Shown here piece by piece: positions 50,073 to 58,458 of a stretch of 64,000 nucleotides of DNA. A program made the translations under genes and the position numbers. Source of the stretch: Halalkalicoccus sp. NIPERK01 (GTDB taxonomy: Archaea; Halobacteriota; Halobacteria; Halobacteriales; Halalkalicoccaceae); contig NZ_JASVVV010000002.1 in assembly GCF_030287405.1 (NCBI RefSeq), positions 542,179 through 606,178 on the forward strand. Direction: 5' to 3'. Within the stretch, counting starts at the first letter, position 1, and each line of letters opens with the position of its first letter. Below the pieces are notes generated by a model. That model saw only the letters and a list, made by a program, of their open reading frames with translations, did no database searches and was not told the origin of the DNA.

Positions 50073-51137
50073 CTACCCGCCGCCGACGATCGCCTCGACG
50101 TCGGCGTGTTCGTCGAGCAGTTCGCCCATCCGCTCGACCGTCTCGGGGCTCCGGGTCCGCCCCCGCCTGACGACGTCCTCCGCGCGGTCGATCGTCGAGA
50201 GCGTGTCCGATCGAACGACCATGATCGGGACGCCCCGCTCCTCGGCCTTGCCGACCACCGCGCTCGAGGGGCGCAACCCGCCCGTGAGGACGAGACACGT
50301 CACGCCCGAGGCCTCGAGCGCGACGGTCTGGATGTCGGCCCGATCGCCGCCGGTGATCAACGCGGCGTTGCGGGCCCGCCGGAAGTGCCTGAGCGCGGCG
50401 TCCCCCCCCATCGCGCCGACGAGGAACCGCTCGACGAATCCATCGGTATCTGCACCCGTCAGCAGTTCCGCGCCGAGTTCCTCGGCGAGTTCCGCCACGG
50501 TGACGCCCGCCAGTTCCCGGGTGCGGGGAAGCGCGCCGAGGACGGGGATCCCCCGGCCCTCGAGGAAGGGGACGGCGTCCGACTCCAGCGAGTCGAAACT
50601 CGCGTCGGCGACGGCGTTGAAGACGACCCCCGAGAGCCGATCGCCCAGTCGGTCGGCCGCCGCGAGGACCGTATCGACGTCGCCCGCGCTCTCGTAGGGC
50701 GCGACGAGCACGACCTCGGCGTCGAGCAACTCGGCGACGTCGGCGTCCGTGAGGTCGACGATCCCGCCCGTCGCGAGGCTGCTCGCGCCCTCAATCAGCA
50801 TCAGATCCCGCTCTTCGGAGAGCGCCTCGAAGTTCTCCCTCACGGTTTCCCGAAGCTCGTCGGGGTCCTCCCGGCCGCGGATCGCCTCCTCGACGAACGT
50901 CGGCGAGTAGACGATCGGCTCGAGTTCGTGCATCTCCGCGTCGAGGCCGAGCAGCTCCCGTGCGAGCATGGGGTCCTCGTCGATCGTCTTGCCGACGTTG
51001 CTCTGGAGGCGCGTACCCCGCGGCTTCATGTAGCCCACGCTCAGGCCGGCGTCGGCCGCACGCTGGCCGAGCGCGAGCGCGATGGCGGTCTTTCCTGTGC
51101 TGTCCTCGGTGCCGGCGATGAGTACGGTTCGGGTCAT
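50073..51137 (-). CDS. BioD-like P-loop plus DRTGG-domain protein (phosphotransacetylase N-terminal type)
   Basis: 354 residues. The N-terminal domain has a P-loop (LIAGTEDSTGKTAIALALGQ) and a BioD-like fold (VGYMKPRGTRLQS; LMLIEGASSLATGG); the C-terminal DRTGG domain covers about 215-320 (FLVGAMGGDAALRHFRRARN; ALITGGDRADIQTVALEA). This combination is the N-terminal regulatory part of long phosphotransacetylases and exists alone in archaea. It overlaps the acetate-CoA ligase gene by 4 nt (ATGA), pointing to a role in acetyl-CoA/acetate metabolism, perhaps regulation by a nucleotide. Confidence 0.87.
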   Translation of the reverse strand: MTRTVLIAGTEDSTGKTAIALALGQRAADAGLSVGYMKPRGTRLQSNVGKTIDEDPMLARELLGLDAEMHELEPIVYSPTFVEEAIRGREDPDELRETVRENFEALSEERDLMLIEGASSLATGGIVDLTDADVAELLDAEVVLVAPYESAGDVDTVLAAADRLGDRLSGVVFNAVADASFDSLESDAVPFLEGRGIPVLGALPRTRELAGVTVAELAEELGAELLTGADTDGFVERFLVGAMGGDAALRHFRRARNAALITGGDRADIQTVALEASGVTCLVLTGGLRPSSAVVGKAEERGVPIMVVRSDTLSTIDRAEDVVRRGRTRSPETVERMGELLDEHADVEAIVGGG

Positions 51138-53323
51138 TGCTCTACAGTGAGGGCGATGTCGATCGCCACGGCTCCGTCGGGGGTGGCGACCAGCGGGTTG
51201 ATGTCCAGTTCCACGATCTCGGGGAAGTCGGTCACGAGCTGCGAGAGGCGTTGGACCGCCTCGATCACGGCGCCTTCGTCGACGGGCTCTCGCCCGCGCG
51301 CGCCGCGCAACAGGGGCGCGGCGTCGATCTCGTCGATCATCCCCGCCGCCTCGCGTTCGCTGACGGGCGCGACCCGGAGGGTCACGTCCTCGAGGGTCTC
51401 GACGAATATCCCGCCGAGACCGAAGAGGAGCAGGGGGCCGAACTGCGGGTCGCGGTTCATCCCGACGATCGTCTCGACCCCCCTGTCGAGATCCACGGTC
51501 TCCTGGACCTGTACGCCCAGGACCGCGGCGTCGGGCTGGTAGTTGCGCGCCCGGGTCACGAGGTCCTCGTAGGCGTCGTGGACGTCCTCTCGCGCGACGC
51601 CGATCTTCACCCCGCCGATGTCGGACTTGTGCATGATGTCGGGCGAAACGATCTTCATCACGACCGCCTCGCCGATCGACTCGGCGACGCGTTCGGCCTC
51701 GGCGGGGTCGGTGACGACCTCGCCGTCAGGAATGGGGATGCCGTACGCCTCCAGTATCCCCATGGCTTCGACGCCGATCCGGTTGTCCCCGCGCTCGTCG
51801 GCCCGGTCGAGCAGTTCGCGCACGCGCTCGCGGTCGACGTCGAACTCCGTGGGGTCGTCGTACTCCCTCGCCCGGATTTCGCGATACTCCGCGAGCGAGT
51901 CGAGGCTGGCGACCGCGCGGGCGGGATCGAAGTAGTTGGGGATGCCCGCCTCCCCGAGGCGTTCGGCCGCCGGGGCGACGCGCTCGCCACCCATGAGGCA
52001 GGCCGCGACCGGCTTGCCGTGTTCCTCGCGCAACTCGACGGTCGACTCGGCGAGTTCCTCGTAATCCAGTACCGCGGTGGGCGCCGAGAGGACGAGCGCC
52101 ATCCCGACGTTCGGGTCCGCGAGCGCCGCGTCGAGCGCGCCCGCGAAGCGCTCGACGTCGGCGTCGCCGACGATGTCGACGGGGTTGTAGACGTTGCCCT
52201 CCGCGGGGAGGGTCTCGCGGAACCGTTCGAGGGTGTCCTCCCCGAAGGAGGCCATCGAGAGGCGCGAGTCCCCGACCGCGTCGGTCGACATCACGCCGGG
52301 GCCGCCCGCGTTGGTGATGACGGCGACCGTTTCGGAGTCCGGAAGCGGCTGGTTCGCGAGCATCCCCGCGGAGTCGAACAGCTCCTGAACCGACTCCGCG
52401 CGGATGACGCCCGCCTGTTCCAGGCCCGCCTCGTAGGCGCGCTCGGAGCCCGCGATCGTCCCCGTGTGCGAGGAGGCCGCCTGCGCGCCCGCGTCGGTCC
52501 GTCCGGACTTGACGAGGACGACCGGCGTTTCTCGGGTCACCTCCCTCGCCACCTCGATGAACGCCCGACCCTCCTCGATCCCCTCGAGGTAGCCGATGAT
52601 CACGTCCGTCTCGTCGTCCGCGTTCCACGCCTCGACGAAGTCGGTCTCGTCGAGTACCGCCTTGTTCCCCAGCGAGACGACGTCCGTGAAGCCGATCCCC
52701 TGGTCATTGGCCCAGTCGACGACGGCCGTGATGAACGCGCCCGACTGGCTCATGAACGACAGCGACCCGGGGAGGGCGTCATCGGGGCCGAACGTGGCGT
52801 TCAGTCCGACGGGCGTGCTCATCACTCCCAGACTGTTGGGCCCGACGAGGTTCAGACCGTACTCGCGGGCGACCTCCCGGAGTTCGCGCTCGCGGGTCGC
52901 TCCTTCACTGCCGGTCTCGGCGAATCCGGCGGTGATCACGACGACGTTTTTCACCCCGCATTCGCCGGCCTCTCGAACGACCTCGAGTGCGACGTCGGGC
53001 GGGACGACCACCACTGCCAGATCGGGGTCGCCCGCCGCGGTCAGCGAGCCGACGCAGTCGATCCCCAGCACCTCCTCGTAGTTCGGGTTGACGCAGACGA
53101 CCTCGCCCGCGAAGCCCTCGATCAGGTTCGTCGTGATGGCGTGGCCGACCGACCCCTCCCGGGGAGTCGCCCCGACCACCGCGACCCGGTCGGGGGAGAA
53201 CAGCCCCGTCAGATCGCCCACCGGCGGCTCACCCCCGATACCCGTGAGTTCCGACCCACGCTCGGCGTGACAGCCATACGTCGTCGCCTTCGTCCGGCGC
53301 GGGTATAACTCGTTGGGAGCCAT
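51134..53323 (-). CDS. acd: Acetate-CoA ligase (ADP-forming), fused alpha-beta
   Basis: 729 residues as drawn. CoA-binding domain (LTGLFSPDRVAVVGATPREG), ligase domain with the phospho-histidine in QAASSHTGTIAGSERAYEAG, then a C-terminal ATP-grasp domain (ESIGEAVVMKIVSPDIMHKS; GGVKIGVAREDVHDAYED; LELDINPL-type VELDINPLVATPDG). It converts acetyl-CoA, ADP and phosphate into acetate, CoA and ATP. The ATG at 53323 lies 7 nt after the SDR stop; a GTG at 53221 would remove 34 poorly conserved residues and may be the true start. Coupled to the BioD/DRTGG gene. Confidence 0.92.
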   Translation of the reverse strand: MAPNELYPRRTKATTYGCHAERGSELTGIGGEPPVGDLTGLFSPDRVAVVGATPREGSVGHAITTNLIEGFAGEVVCVNPNYEEVLGIDCVGSLTAAGDPDLAVVVVPPDVALEVVREAGECGVKNVVVITAGFAETGSEGATRERELREVAREYGLNLVGPNSLGVMSTPVGLNATFGPDDALPGSLSFMSQSGAFITAVVDWANDQGIGFTDVVSLGNKAVLDETDFVEAWNADDETDVIIGYLEGIEEGRAFIEVAREVTRETPVVLVKSGRTDAGAQAASSHTGTIAGSERAYEAGLEQAGVIRAESVQELFDSAGMLANQPLPDSETVAVITNAGGPGVMSTDAVGDSRLSMASFGEDTLERFRETLPAEGNVYNPVDIVGDADVERFAGALDAALADPNVGMALVLSAPTAVLDYEELAESTVELREEHGKPVAACLMGGERVAPAAERLGEAGIPNYFDPARAVASLDSLAEYREIRAREYDDPTEFDVDRERVRELLDRADERGDNRIGVEAMGILEAYGIPIPDGEVVTDPAEAERVAESIGEAVVMKIVSPDIMHKSDIGGVKIGVAREDVHDAYEDLVTRARNYQPDAAVLGVQVQETVDLDRGVETIVGMNRDPQFGPLLLFGLGGIFVETLEDVTLRVAPVSEREAAGMIDEIDAAPLLRGARGREPVDEGAVIEAVQRLSQLVTDFPEIVELDINPLVATPDGAVAIDIALTVEQ

Positions 53324-53330
53324 CGGGAAC

Positions 53331-54068
53331 TCACACGTCCTCGGGGAGCCACCCCCCCGAGACCTCGACGTTCGCGCCGCTGATGTAGTCGCTTCCCTCC
53401 TCGAGGAAGGTGAACACGGCCTGGGTGACGTCCGCGAACCCCGCGGGCCGACCGCGGGGGAGGTCGTCGGGGAAGACCTCGCTGTTCTCGATCACGTAGG
53501 GGGAGACGGCGTTGGCGGTGATCCCCTCCTCGCTGGTGTCCGCGGCGAGCATCCGGGTGAACATCAGCACGCTCGATTTGGCCATGAAGTACGGCGCGTT
53601 CTTCGGGTTGATCAGCCCCTTCTCGGCGGAGGCGTAGCCGACGTTGACGATCCGCCCCCAGCCACCCTCGCGCATCCCCGGCAGCGCGCGCTTCGAGCAG
53701 AGGTACGTGCCGGTGACGTTGGTCTCCATGACGCGCTGCCACGTCTCGACGGCCATCTCCTCCCAGTGTTCGGGCGCGAACGCGCCGACGTTGTTGACCA
53801 GCACGTCGACGGGGCCGAGCGCGGTCTCGACGCCCTCGAAGATCCCATCTACGGCCTCGGGGTCGGTCACGTCGCCCCGGACGGTGGTCGCCTCGACGCC
53901 CTCTCGTCGAGCGTCCTCGGCGACCTCGCGGGCGGCGTCCCCGCTGGTGTGGTAGTGGACGGCGACGTCCGCGCCCCGCCGTGCGCAGGCGAGCGTGAGC
54001 GCGCGGCCCAGCCCCCTCGCGCTGCCGGTGATCAGGACGGTGTGACCCTCGAGGTCGGGTTCGATCAT
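53331..54068 (-). CDS. Short-chain dehydrogenase/reductase (FabG-like)
   Basis: 245 residues. Cofactor motif TGSARGLG (residues 14-21), NNVG at 92-95, catalytic Asn117, Ser147, Tyr160 and Lys164 (YFMAK), and the C-terminal GANVEVSGGWLPEDV are all present, so it should be an active NAD(P)-dependent oxidoreductase. Resembles FabG-type 3-oxoacyl reductases or sugar dehydrogenases; substrate undecided. It lies 7 nt upstream of the acetate-CoA ligase gene on the same strand and may be co-transcribed with it. Confidence 0.88.
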   Translation of the reverse strand: MIEPDLEGHTVLITGSARGLGRALTLACARRGADVAVHYHTSGDAAREVAEDARREGVEATTVRGDVTDPEAVDGIFEGVETALGPVDVLVNNVGAFAPEHWEEMAVETWQRVMETNVTGTYLCSKRALPGMREGGWGRIVNVGYASAEKGLINPKNAPYFMAKSSVLMFTRMLAADTSEEGITANAVSPYVIENSEVFPDDLPRGRPAGFADVTQAVFTFLEEGSDYISGANVEVSGGWLPEDV

Positions 54069-54148
54069 ACCCGCCGTTGGGACGAGCGCGCCATAGCCGT
54101 TGTCGATGTCGACCCACGTTTATAACCGAGGGGCGTGTACGGCCCGGC

Positions 54149-54595
54149 ATGGCCATCGAAACGATCGTTCTGGCGGTAGGCCAGGAGGACGAGGACCGGG
54201 CGAAACGGCTCGCGGAGACCGCGATCGAGATCGCGGAACCGACCGGGGCACGCGTCGTGCTCTCGCACGTGTTCACCGACCAGGAGTTCGACGAGGTGAT
54301 CGACCGCCTCGACTTCGAGCCGAGTCAGAACCCCGACCCCAGCGACGTCGCCGCCCGGCACGTGACGACCCGGACGGTCGCCCAGTCGCTCGACGCCGTC
54401 GACGTCGACTACGAGATCCGCGGGTCCGTCGGGGACCGCGGCGAGGCGATCGTCGACCTCGCGAAGGCGGTCGACGCCGACCGCGTCATCGTCGGCGGGC
54501 GACGCCGGAGCCCCACGGGCAAGGCCGTCTTCGGGAGCACCGCGCAGGAGGTGATGCTCTCGGCGCCCTGCCCGGTCACGTTCGTCCGGGACTAG
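54149..54595 (+). CDS. Universal stress protein family
   Basis: 148 residues starting MAIETIVLAVGQEDEDRAKR. GGRRRSPTGKAVFGSTAQEV contains the G-x2-G-x9-G-S-like nucleotide loop. TTTATAACC centred 27 nt upstream is an excellent TATA box for a leaderless message. The stop shares CTAG with the stop of the opposite gene. Divergent from the SDR gene. Confidence 0.88.
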   Translation: MAIETIVLAVGQEDEDRAKRLAETAIEIAEPTGARVVLSHVFTDQEFDEVIDRLDFEPSQNPDPSDVAARHVTTRTVAQSLDAVDVDYEIRGSVGDRGEAIVDLAKAVDADRVIVGGRRRSPTGKAVFGSTAQEVMLSAPCPVTFVRD

Positions 54596-55464
54596 TTCCG
54601 ATCGTCGGAATCGTCGTCGCGGCCGAGGTCGGCGTCCTCCTCGGCCCCGCGGGTGGCGGCCTCGCCCGTCGAGGGCTGGTCCTCGGGGTCGGCGCCCGAT
54701 TCGGGGTTCAGTTCCTCGGCGTCGCGTGGCTCCTCCGGAACCGGGTCCTGAACGTCGTCCCCGCCGCGCGGGTCGTGCGTCTGTTCGTCCTGGACGTCGC
54801 CGTGGCCCCGGTCCTCCGCGCCCGGCGGGCGCTCGTTTGCGTCGGTCGAGAGGCCGCCGTCGTCGGCCGCTTCCGGCGGGCGGTCCTCGGTCTTTCGGTC
54901 GTCCTCCCCGGTGGGAACGCCCATCTCGTCGGCCCCGGCGTCGGCGGTCTCCGAGACGCCCTCGTCGGTCATCCCGGTCGTGCCCGTCTCGCCGGTGGTC
55001 CGTTCGTCGGTCACGTCGCCCGCATCGTCCATCTCCGCGGCGGTCTCGTCGCCCGAGAGGTCGCCGTCGACGGGGTCGTCGCGCCGGTCCTCGGGCGGGA
55101 GGTCGTTCCTGTCGGTGGATTCGCCCTCGTGGCCGGTTCCGGTGCCCGTCTCGTCCGTCGGGGCCGCCGCCCCGGTACCGGACGTCTCGCCGACGTCGAC
55201 GTCGGTCGCGCCGGAGTCCTCGGCCGCGAGGTGGACCGTGTCGTCGGAGATCTCCGCGACGTGGGAGGCGTCGATCGTCTGGGTGTCCTCGGTGTCGCCC
55301 CAGCCCAGCGTCGCCTTGATGCTGTCGGTCAGGCCGGGGTCGGTCTCGACGTGGATCGTCCCGCTCTCGACGCTGGCGACGATCCCGATCCGCTCGCCGG
55401 TCGAGTCGATCACGTTCTTTCCCTCGTCGTCCTCCGTCGGTCGGGTGCGGTCGGTGCTGGCCAT
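54592..55464 (-). CDS. PRC-barrel-like domain with long acidic disordered tail
   Basis: 290 residues. Residues 14-80 (GKNVIDSTGERIGIVASVES; IDASHVAEISDDTVHLAAED) look like a PRC-barrel. The following 210 residues are almost only Asp, Glu, Gly, Thr, Ala, Pro, typical of disorder in a high-salt cytoplasm. PRC-barrel proteins take part in RNA or photosynthetic complexes and, in haloarchaea, in cell division (CdpB); whether this one does is unknown, although sepF lies 2 kb away. The tail is low in complexity, so its exact length varies in evolution presumably. Confidence 0.75.
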   Translation of the reverse strand: MASTDRTRPTEDDEGKNVIDSTGERIGIVASVESGTIHVETDPGLTDSIKATLGWGDTEDTQTIDASHVAEISDDTVHLAAEDSGATDVDVGETSGTGAAAPTDETGTGTGHEGESTDRNDLPPEDRRDDPVDGDLSGDETAAEMDDAGDVTDERTTGETGTTGMTDEGVSETADAGADEMGVPTGEDDRKTEDRPPEAADDGGLSTDANERPPGAEDRGHGDVQDEQTHDPRGGDDVQDPVPEEPRDAEELNPESGADPEDQPSTGEAATRGAEEDADLGRDDDSDDRN

Positions 55465-55579
55465 ACTAGGGGATACGGTAGCACACCGGATAAACCTCGG
55501 CCCGGAGTGTGCATGGGTCCCGTAGCGGGCGGCGAATCTATGTAGTTAAGTGGCGGGCGGGTCGTTTCGGGAAACGAAG

Positions 55580-56557
55580 ATGGCACACTACGCCGGCGTC
55601 GACATGGGGGCGACGAACATCCGGGCAGCGGTCGCGGACGGCGAGGCCGAGATACTCGCGGCCGCCCGCCGGGAGACCCCGCAGGGCCCGACGGGGATCG
55701 ACGTCATCGAGGCCGTCCTGCGCACGCTCCGGGACGCCTGCGAGAACGCGGGCGTCGACCCGCGCGACGTCGAGGCCGCGGGGATCGGGAGCTTCGGCCC
55801 GTTCGACCTGGCGGCGGGAACCATCGAGAACCCCGCGAACCTTCCCGATACCGTGGAAACGATCCCGTTGACCGGCCCCATCGAGAAGCTCATCGACTCC
55901 CGGCGGGTGTACCTCCACAACGACACCATCGCGGGCGTCATCGGCGAGCGCTTTCACTCCGACAGGAACCCCGACGACATGGTCTATCTCACCATCTCCT
56001 CGGGGATCGGCGCGGGCGTCTGCGTCGACGGGAACGTGCTGTCGGGCTGGGACGGCAACGCCGGCGAGGTCGGCCACATGACGATCGACCCCGAGGGGCT
56101 CCGGACCTGTGGCTGCGGCCACGACGGCCACTGGGAGGCCTACTGCTCGGGCAACAACATCCCCCGGTACGCCCGCCTGCTGTATCAGGACGCCCAGGGC
56201 ATGGAGACCGTCCTCCCGGTCGAGGACCCCGACTTCTCCGCTGTCGACGTCTTCGAGAACGCCGAAAACGACGAGTTCGCCCGGTACGTGATCGACCAGG
56301 TCGGCCACTGGAACGCGATGGGCGTCGCGAACGTCGTCCACGCCTACGCGCCGCTGGTGATCTACGTCGGCGGCGCGGTCGCGATCAACAACCCCGAACT
56401 CACGCTCGATCCCATCCGGGAGAAGCTGGAGGAGATGGTCTTCGTCAACATCCCCCAGATCGAGCTGACGACGCTGGGCGACGACGTCGTCCTCCACGGC
56501 GCGATCGCGAGCGCGATGACCGGCGGAACGGGCGATCGGGGCCGAATGCGAAGCTGA
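55580..56557 (+). CDS. glk: ROK-family glucokinase
   Basis: 325 residues. MAHYAGVDMGATNIRAAVAD is the ATP-binding phosphate-1 motif; LTISSGIGAGVCVDGNVLSG, NAGEVGHMTIDPEG and CGCGHDGHWEAYCSG (the ROK zinc/catalytic site, with His in place of one usual Cys) follow. It phosphorylates glucose or another hexose. The ATG at 55580 is preferred over 55550 because the family starts MAHYAGVD. Its 3' end contains the first copy of a 59-nt repeat. Confidence 0.88.
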   Translation: MAHYAGVDMGATNIRAAVADGEAEILAAARRETPQGPTGIDVIEAVLRTLRDACENAGVDPRDVEAAGIGSFGPFDLAAGTIENPANLPDTVETIPLTGPIEKLIDSRRVYLHNDTIAGVIGERFHSDRNPDDMVYLTISSGIGAGVCVDGNVLSGWDGNAGEVGHMTIDPEGLRTCGCGHDGHWEAYCSGNNIPRYARLLYQDAQGMETVLPVEDPDFSAVDVFENAENDEFARYVIDQVGHWNAMGVANVVHAYAPLVIYVGGAVAINNPELTLDPIREKLEEMVFVNIPQIELTTLGDDVVLHGAIASAMTGGTGDRGRMRS

Positions 56558-56708
56558 GGCCCTGCGCCTGTTCTGCCGTAGCTGGTACTGGTGATCGGGC
56601 GCGAATACGCAGTTGAGCGCCTGCGCCAGTACCAGCGCAGACGGGATCGGCGACCGGGCCGGGTGCGGAGCTGAGGTCCTGCGGCGGTGGTTCCGTGGGC
56701 CGAACCCC
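56532..56708. repeat. Three imperfect 59-nt direct repeats at the glucokinase end
   Basis: Units start at 56532, 56591 and 56650, exactly 59 nt apart, each beginning GcGAtCGGG(g/c)C-like and containing a central (a)GCtGAGg.CCTGCGcC block. The first unit covers the last codons of glk, the others lie in the intergenic space before nifU. Similarity is moderate. Period 59 is not a multiple of 3, so it is not a protein repeat. Origin (slippage or a repeat element) unknown. Confidence 0.65.
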
Positions 56709-56758
56709 GATAGAAAGCAACCCAAACCCTTTCGAGTTCTCGCGGCCTACGTCGGACA

Positions 56759-57106
56759 ATGAGCATCGACACCGGCGACTCGGAGGTGGCGGAGTCCGAG
56801 GAGGCCCTCAGGTCGAAGGTCGAGACGTGGCTGGCGAAACAGATGCCGATAATCCAGATGCACGGCGGGACCAGCGCCGTGCGCGAGGCCGAACCCGGCG
56901 GCGAGGTCGTCATCGAACTCGGCGGCGGCTGTCGGGGCTGTGAGATCAGCGACGTCACCACGGGCAACATCGAGGCCGAACTGCTGCAGTGGCCCGAGAT
57001 CGAGGAGATAACGGTCAGGGCGCCCGACGCCGGCGAGAGCTTCGGGATCGATCAGCCCGACAGCATCATGGGTATCGACCGCACCGAGGGCGGTCGGGGC
57101 TTCTGA
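56759..57106 (+). CDS. NifU C-terminal-domain protein (Fe-S scaffold type)
   Basis: 115 residues. VETWLAKQMPIIQMHGGTSA and ELGGGCRGCEISDVTTGNIE (Cys-x-x-Cys) match the NifU C-terminal domain, which can carry a transient 4Fe-4S cluster. The C-terminus (IMGIDRTEGGRGF) is typical of the haloarchaeal version. It could serve the many iron-sulfur proteins in this window, but proximity is not close. Stop directly abuts the sepF stop on the other strand. Confidence 0.88.
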   Translation: MSIDTGDSEVAESEEALRSKVETWLAKQMPIIQMHGGTSAVREAEPGGEVVIELGGGCRGCEISDVTTGNIEAELLQWPEIEEITVRAPDAGESFGIDQPDSIMGIDRTEGGRGF

Positions 57107-57475
57107 TTACCGGCCGAGTTTGCTCCGGCTGATCGAGACGCCCGTCGGCGTGACGATGATCTGGTCGTCGCCCTTCTGGACGATGTCGCCGTCGACCTCG
57201 TGGGCGACCTGCCGGAGTTCGTCGATGATGTGTTCGACCGTGCTGTCGCTCGTTCGCAACCGGACGATGTCGGCGATGACGACGTCGCCGTCGTAGATGG
57301 CGTCCTTGATCGCGATGAGATCGCGCTGGCCGTCGATCTCCGCGATGTGTACCCGCGTGCCCGCCTCGGCGGGGGCCGCTTCGATGTCGCCGACGTCGAC
57401 CTCGACGTAGTCCTCGACGCTGCGCCCTCGGCGATGAGAGCCCTGTTCGCCGAGTAGCTTGTCCATAAACCCCAT
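57107..57475 (-). CDS. sepF: Archaeal SepF cell-division protein
   Basis: 122 residues. N-terminal MGFMDKLLG is the short amphipathic membrane-targeting helix, followed by an Arg/Asp linker and the SepF core (TRVHIAEIDGQRDLIAIKDA; VIADIVRLRTSDSTVEHI; VQKGDDQIIVTPTGVSISRS). It anchors FtsZ to the membrane at mid-cell. A second ATG three codons later is possible. CTATACGC-type element centred 26 nt upstream of 57475 (near 57501) fits a leaderless message from the first ATG. Confidence 0.93.
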   Translation of the reverse strand: MGFMDKLLGEQGSHRRGRSVEDYVEVDVGDIEAAPAEAGTRVHIAEIDGQRDLIAIKDAIYDGDVVIADIVRLRTSDSTVEHIIDELRQVAHEVDGDIVQKGDDQIIVTPTGVSISRSKLGR

Positions 57476-57531
57476 AGACGTGGGTCCGCCCCTGCGCGTA
57501 TAGTTCTTACGTCAGACGCCGGGAGGAGCGA

Positions 57532-58011
57532 TCAGACGGTGACGGAGTAGAGGTCGTCGCCGACGTGGTGGAGCGATTCGATCACCTTCCCCGAGTCGCC
57601 GAGCATGTCCCCCCCGTCGGTCTTCGCCCGCCCGATCGCCAGCACCTTGCCGTGGGACTCCTCGGCGATGGCGACCAGATCGCCCGCCTCGATGGCCTCG
57701 TCCGCGTGGACGATCCCCGGGCGCATGACGTCCGCGCCGTCGGAGACGAACGAGACCGCCCCGGCGTCGACGGTGACGATCCCCCGGTCGGGTTCGTGGG
57801 CGTTCGCACCGCGGACGGTGAGGAAGGGTTCGCCCTCGTAGTAGAACGCGTCTGGGTCGCCGTCGACGAGCACGAGGTCGACGGGCACCCCCGCGAGTTC
57901 GACGAGTTCGTAGCTGTCGCCGTCGAGCGAGACGCCGAGACCCTCGGAGAGGGCGGCCTCGAGGTCGCGGACCTCGTCGTTGCGCAGGTGGTGGCGGGAT
58001 GAGATCTCCAT
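57532..58011 (-). CDS. PUA-domain RNA-binding protein
   Basis: 159 residues. MEISSRHHLRNDEVRDLEAA is the pre-PUA domain; RPGIVHADEAIEAGDLVAIA and GKVLAIGRAKTDGGDMLGDS the PUA fold. The order resembles MCT-1/Tma20-like and archaeal PUA proteins acting with tRNA or ribosomes. The ATG at 58011 has TTTATGG (AGTTTATGG on the minus strand) centred about 27 nt upstream. Upstream in-frame codons to 58083 are therefore not used. Confidence 0.87.
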   Translation of the reverse strand: MEISSRHHLRNDEVRDLEAALSEGLGVSLDGDSYELVELAGVPVDLVLVDGDPDAFYYEGEPFLTVRGANAHEPDRGIVTVDAGAVSFVSDGADVMRPGIVHADEAIEAGDLVAIAEESHGKVLAIGRAKTDGGDMLGDSGKVIESLHHVGDDLYSVTV

Positions 58012-58093
58012 GTCGGGTTCTCTCGGGGGCCGTCCATAAACTATCCGTTCCCCCGCGAAAAGGGCTAAGTGACCCCCCCGCATCTATGCTGGT

Positions 58094-58393
58094 ATGTGGG
58101 GCCCCCGCAAACAGGGCCAACGGACGGTCACCTGCATCGCCTGCGGAACCGCCGTCAGCAGGTCCGACGCGCGCGAGTACGACAAGTACGGCGATCGCTG
58201 GGACCGCGACGGCAAGGAGTTCGAACACCTCTGTAAGGGCTGTTATCGCGACCTCTGTCACCAGCCGCGTGCCGAGTTGGAGGGGCTGCTCGTCGAGATC
58301 AACGCCGGTACCCACCCACAGAAGGAGTTCCTCTCGTGGTACTGTGCGCTCGTCGACGAGCGCTACGGGTCGCTCTCGGAGAGCGAGCGGTAG
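58094..58393 (+). CDS. Small zinc-finger protein
   Basis: 99 residues. TVTCIACGTAVSRSDAREYD and FEHLCKGCYRDLCHQPRAEL give two CxxC pairs, a compact zinc-binding site. The C-terminal half (PQKEFLSWYCALVDERYGS) is helical. I recall a haloarchaeal DUF of this pattern; function unknown. It divergently neighbours the PUA gene and precedes the RNB nuclease by 61 nt, though that gene has its own TATA box. Confidence 0.8.
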   Translation: MWGPRKQGQRTVTCIACGTAVSRSDAREYDKYGDRWDRDGKEFEHLCKGCYRDLCHQPRAELEGLLVEINAGTHPQKEFLSWYCALVDERYGSLSESER

Positions 58394-58400
58394 GCGACAC

Positions 58401-58408
58401 CTATACTT
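58401..58408 (+). promoter_or_regulatory. TATA box for the RNB nuclease
   Basis: CTATACTT lies so that transcription would begin at about 58430-58433, i.e. exactly at the ATG of a tiny 8-codon frame rather than at the nuclease start at 58455. This makes the message either leaderless for the mini-frame or with a 23-nt leader for the nuclease. Confidence 0.55.
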
Positions 58409-58431
58409 TCCTTTCGCTCGTAGGCGCGGAC

Positions 58432-58458
58432 ATGAGAACTCAGGAGGCCGCCCGATGA
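58432..58458 (+). CDS. Possible 8-residue leader peptide
   Basis: The frame ATG...TGA reads MRTQEAAR and its stop overlaps the nuclease ATG (ATGA). Its codons include AGGAGG, a Shine-Dalgarno 7 nt before the nuclease start. The predicted transcription start coincides with its ATG. It may be a translated leader that couples to the nuclease by reinitiation, or merely the Shine-Dalgarno region with a chance ATG. Confidence 0.35.
   Translation: MRTQEAAR

Noticed and set aside
51137..53308. Long open frame antisense to acetate-CoA ligase
   Set aside because: Same reason: composition of a shadow (Arg/Asp/Val-rich, no motif), while the other strand has the full ligase domains.
56445..56759. Minus-strand frame across the 59-nt repeats with repeated Ser/Arg/Pro words
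   Set aside because: The period is not a multiple of three, so the similarity of the peptide words comes from DNA repeats read in shifting frames.
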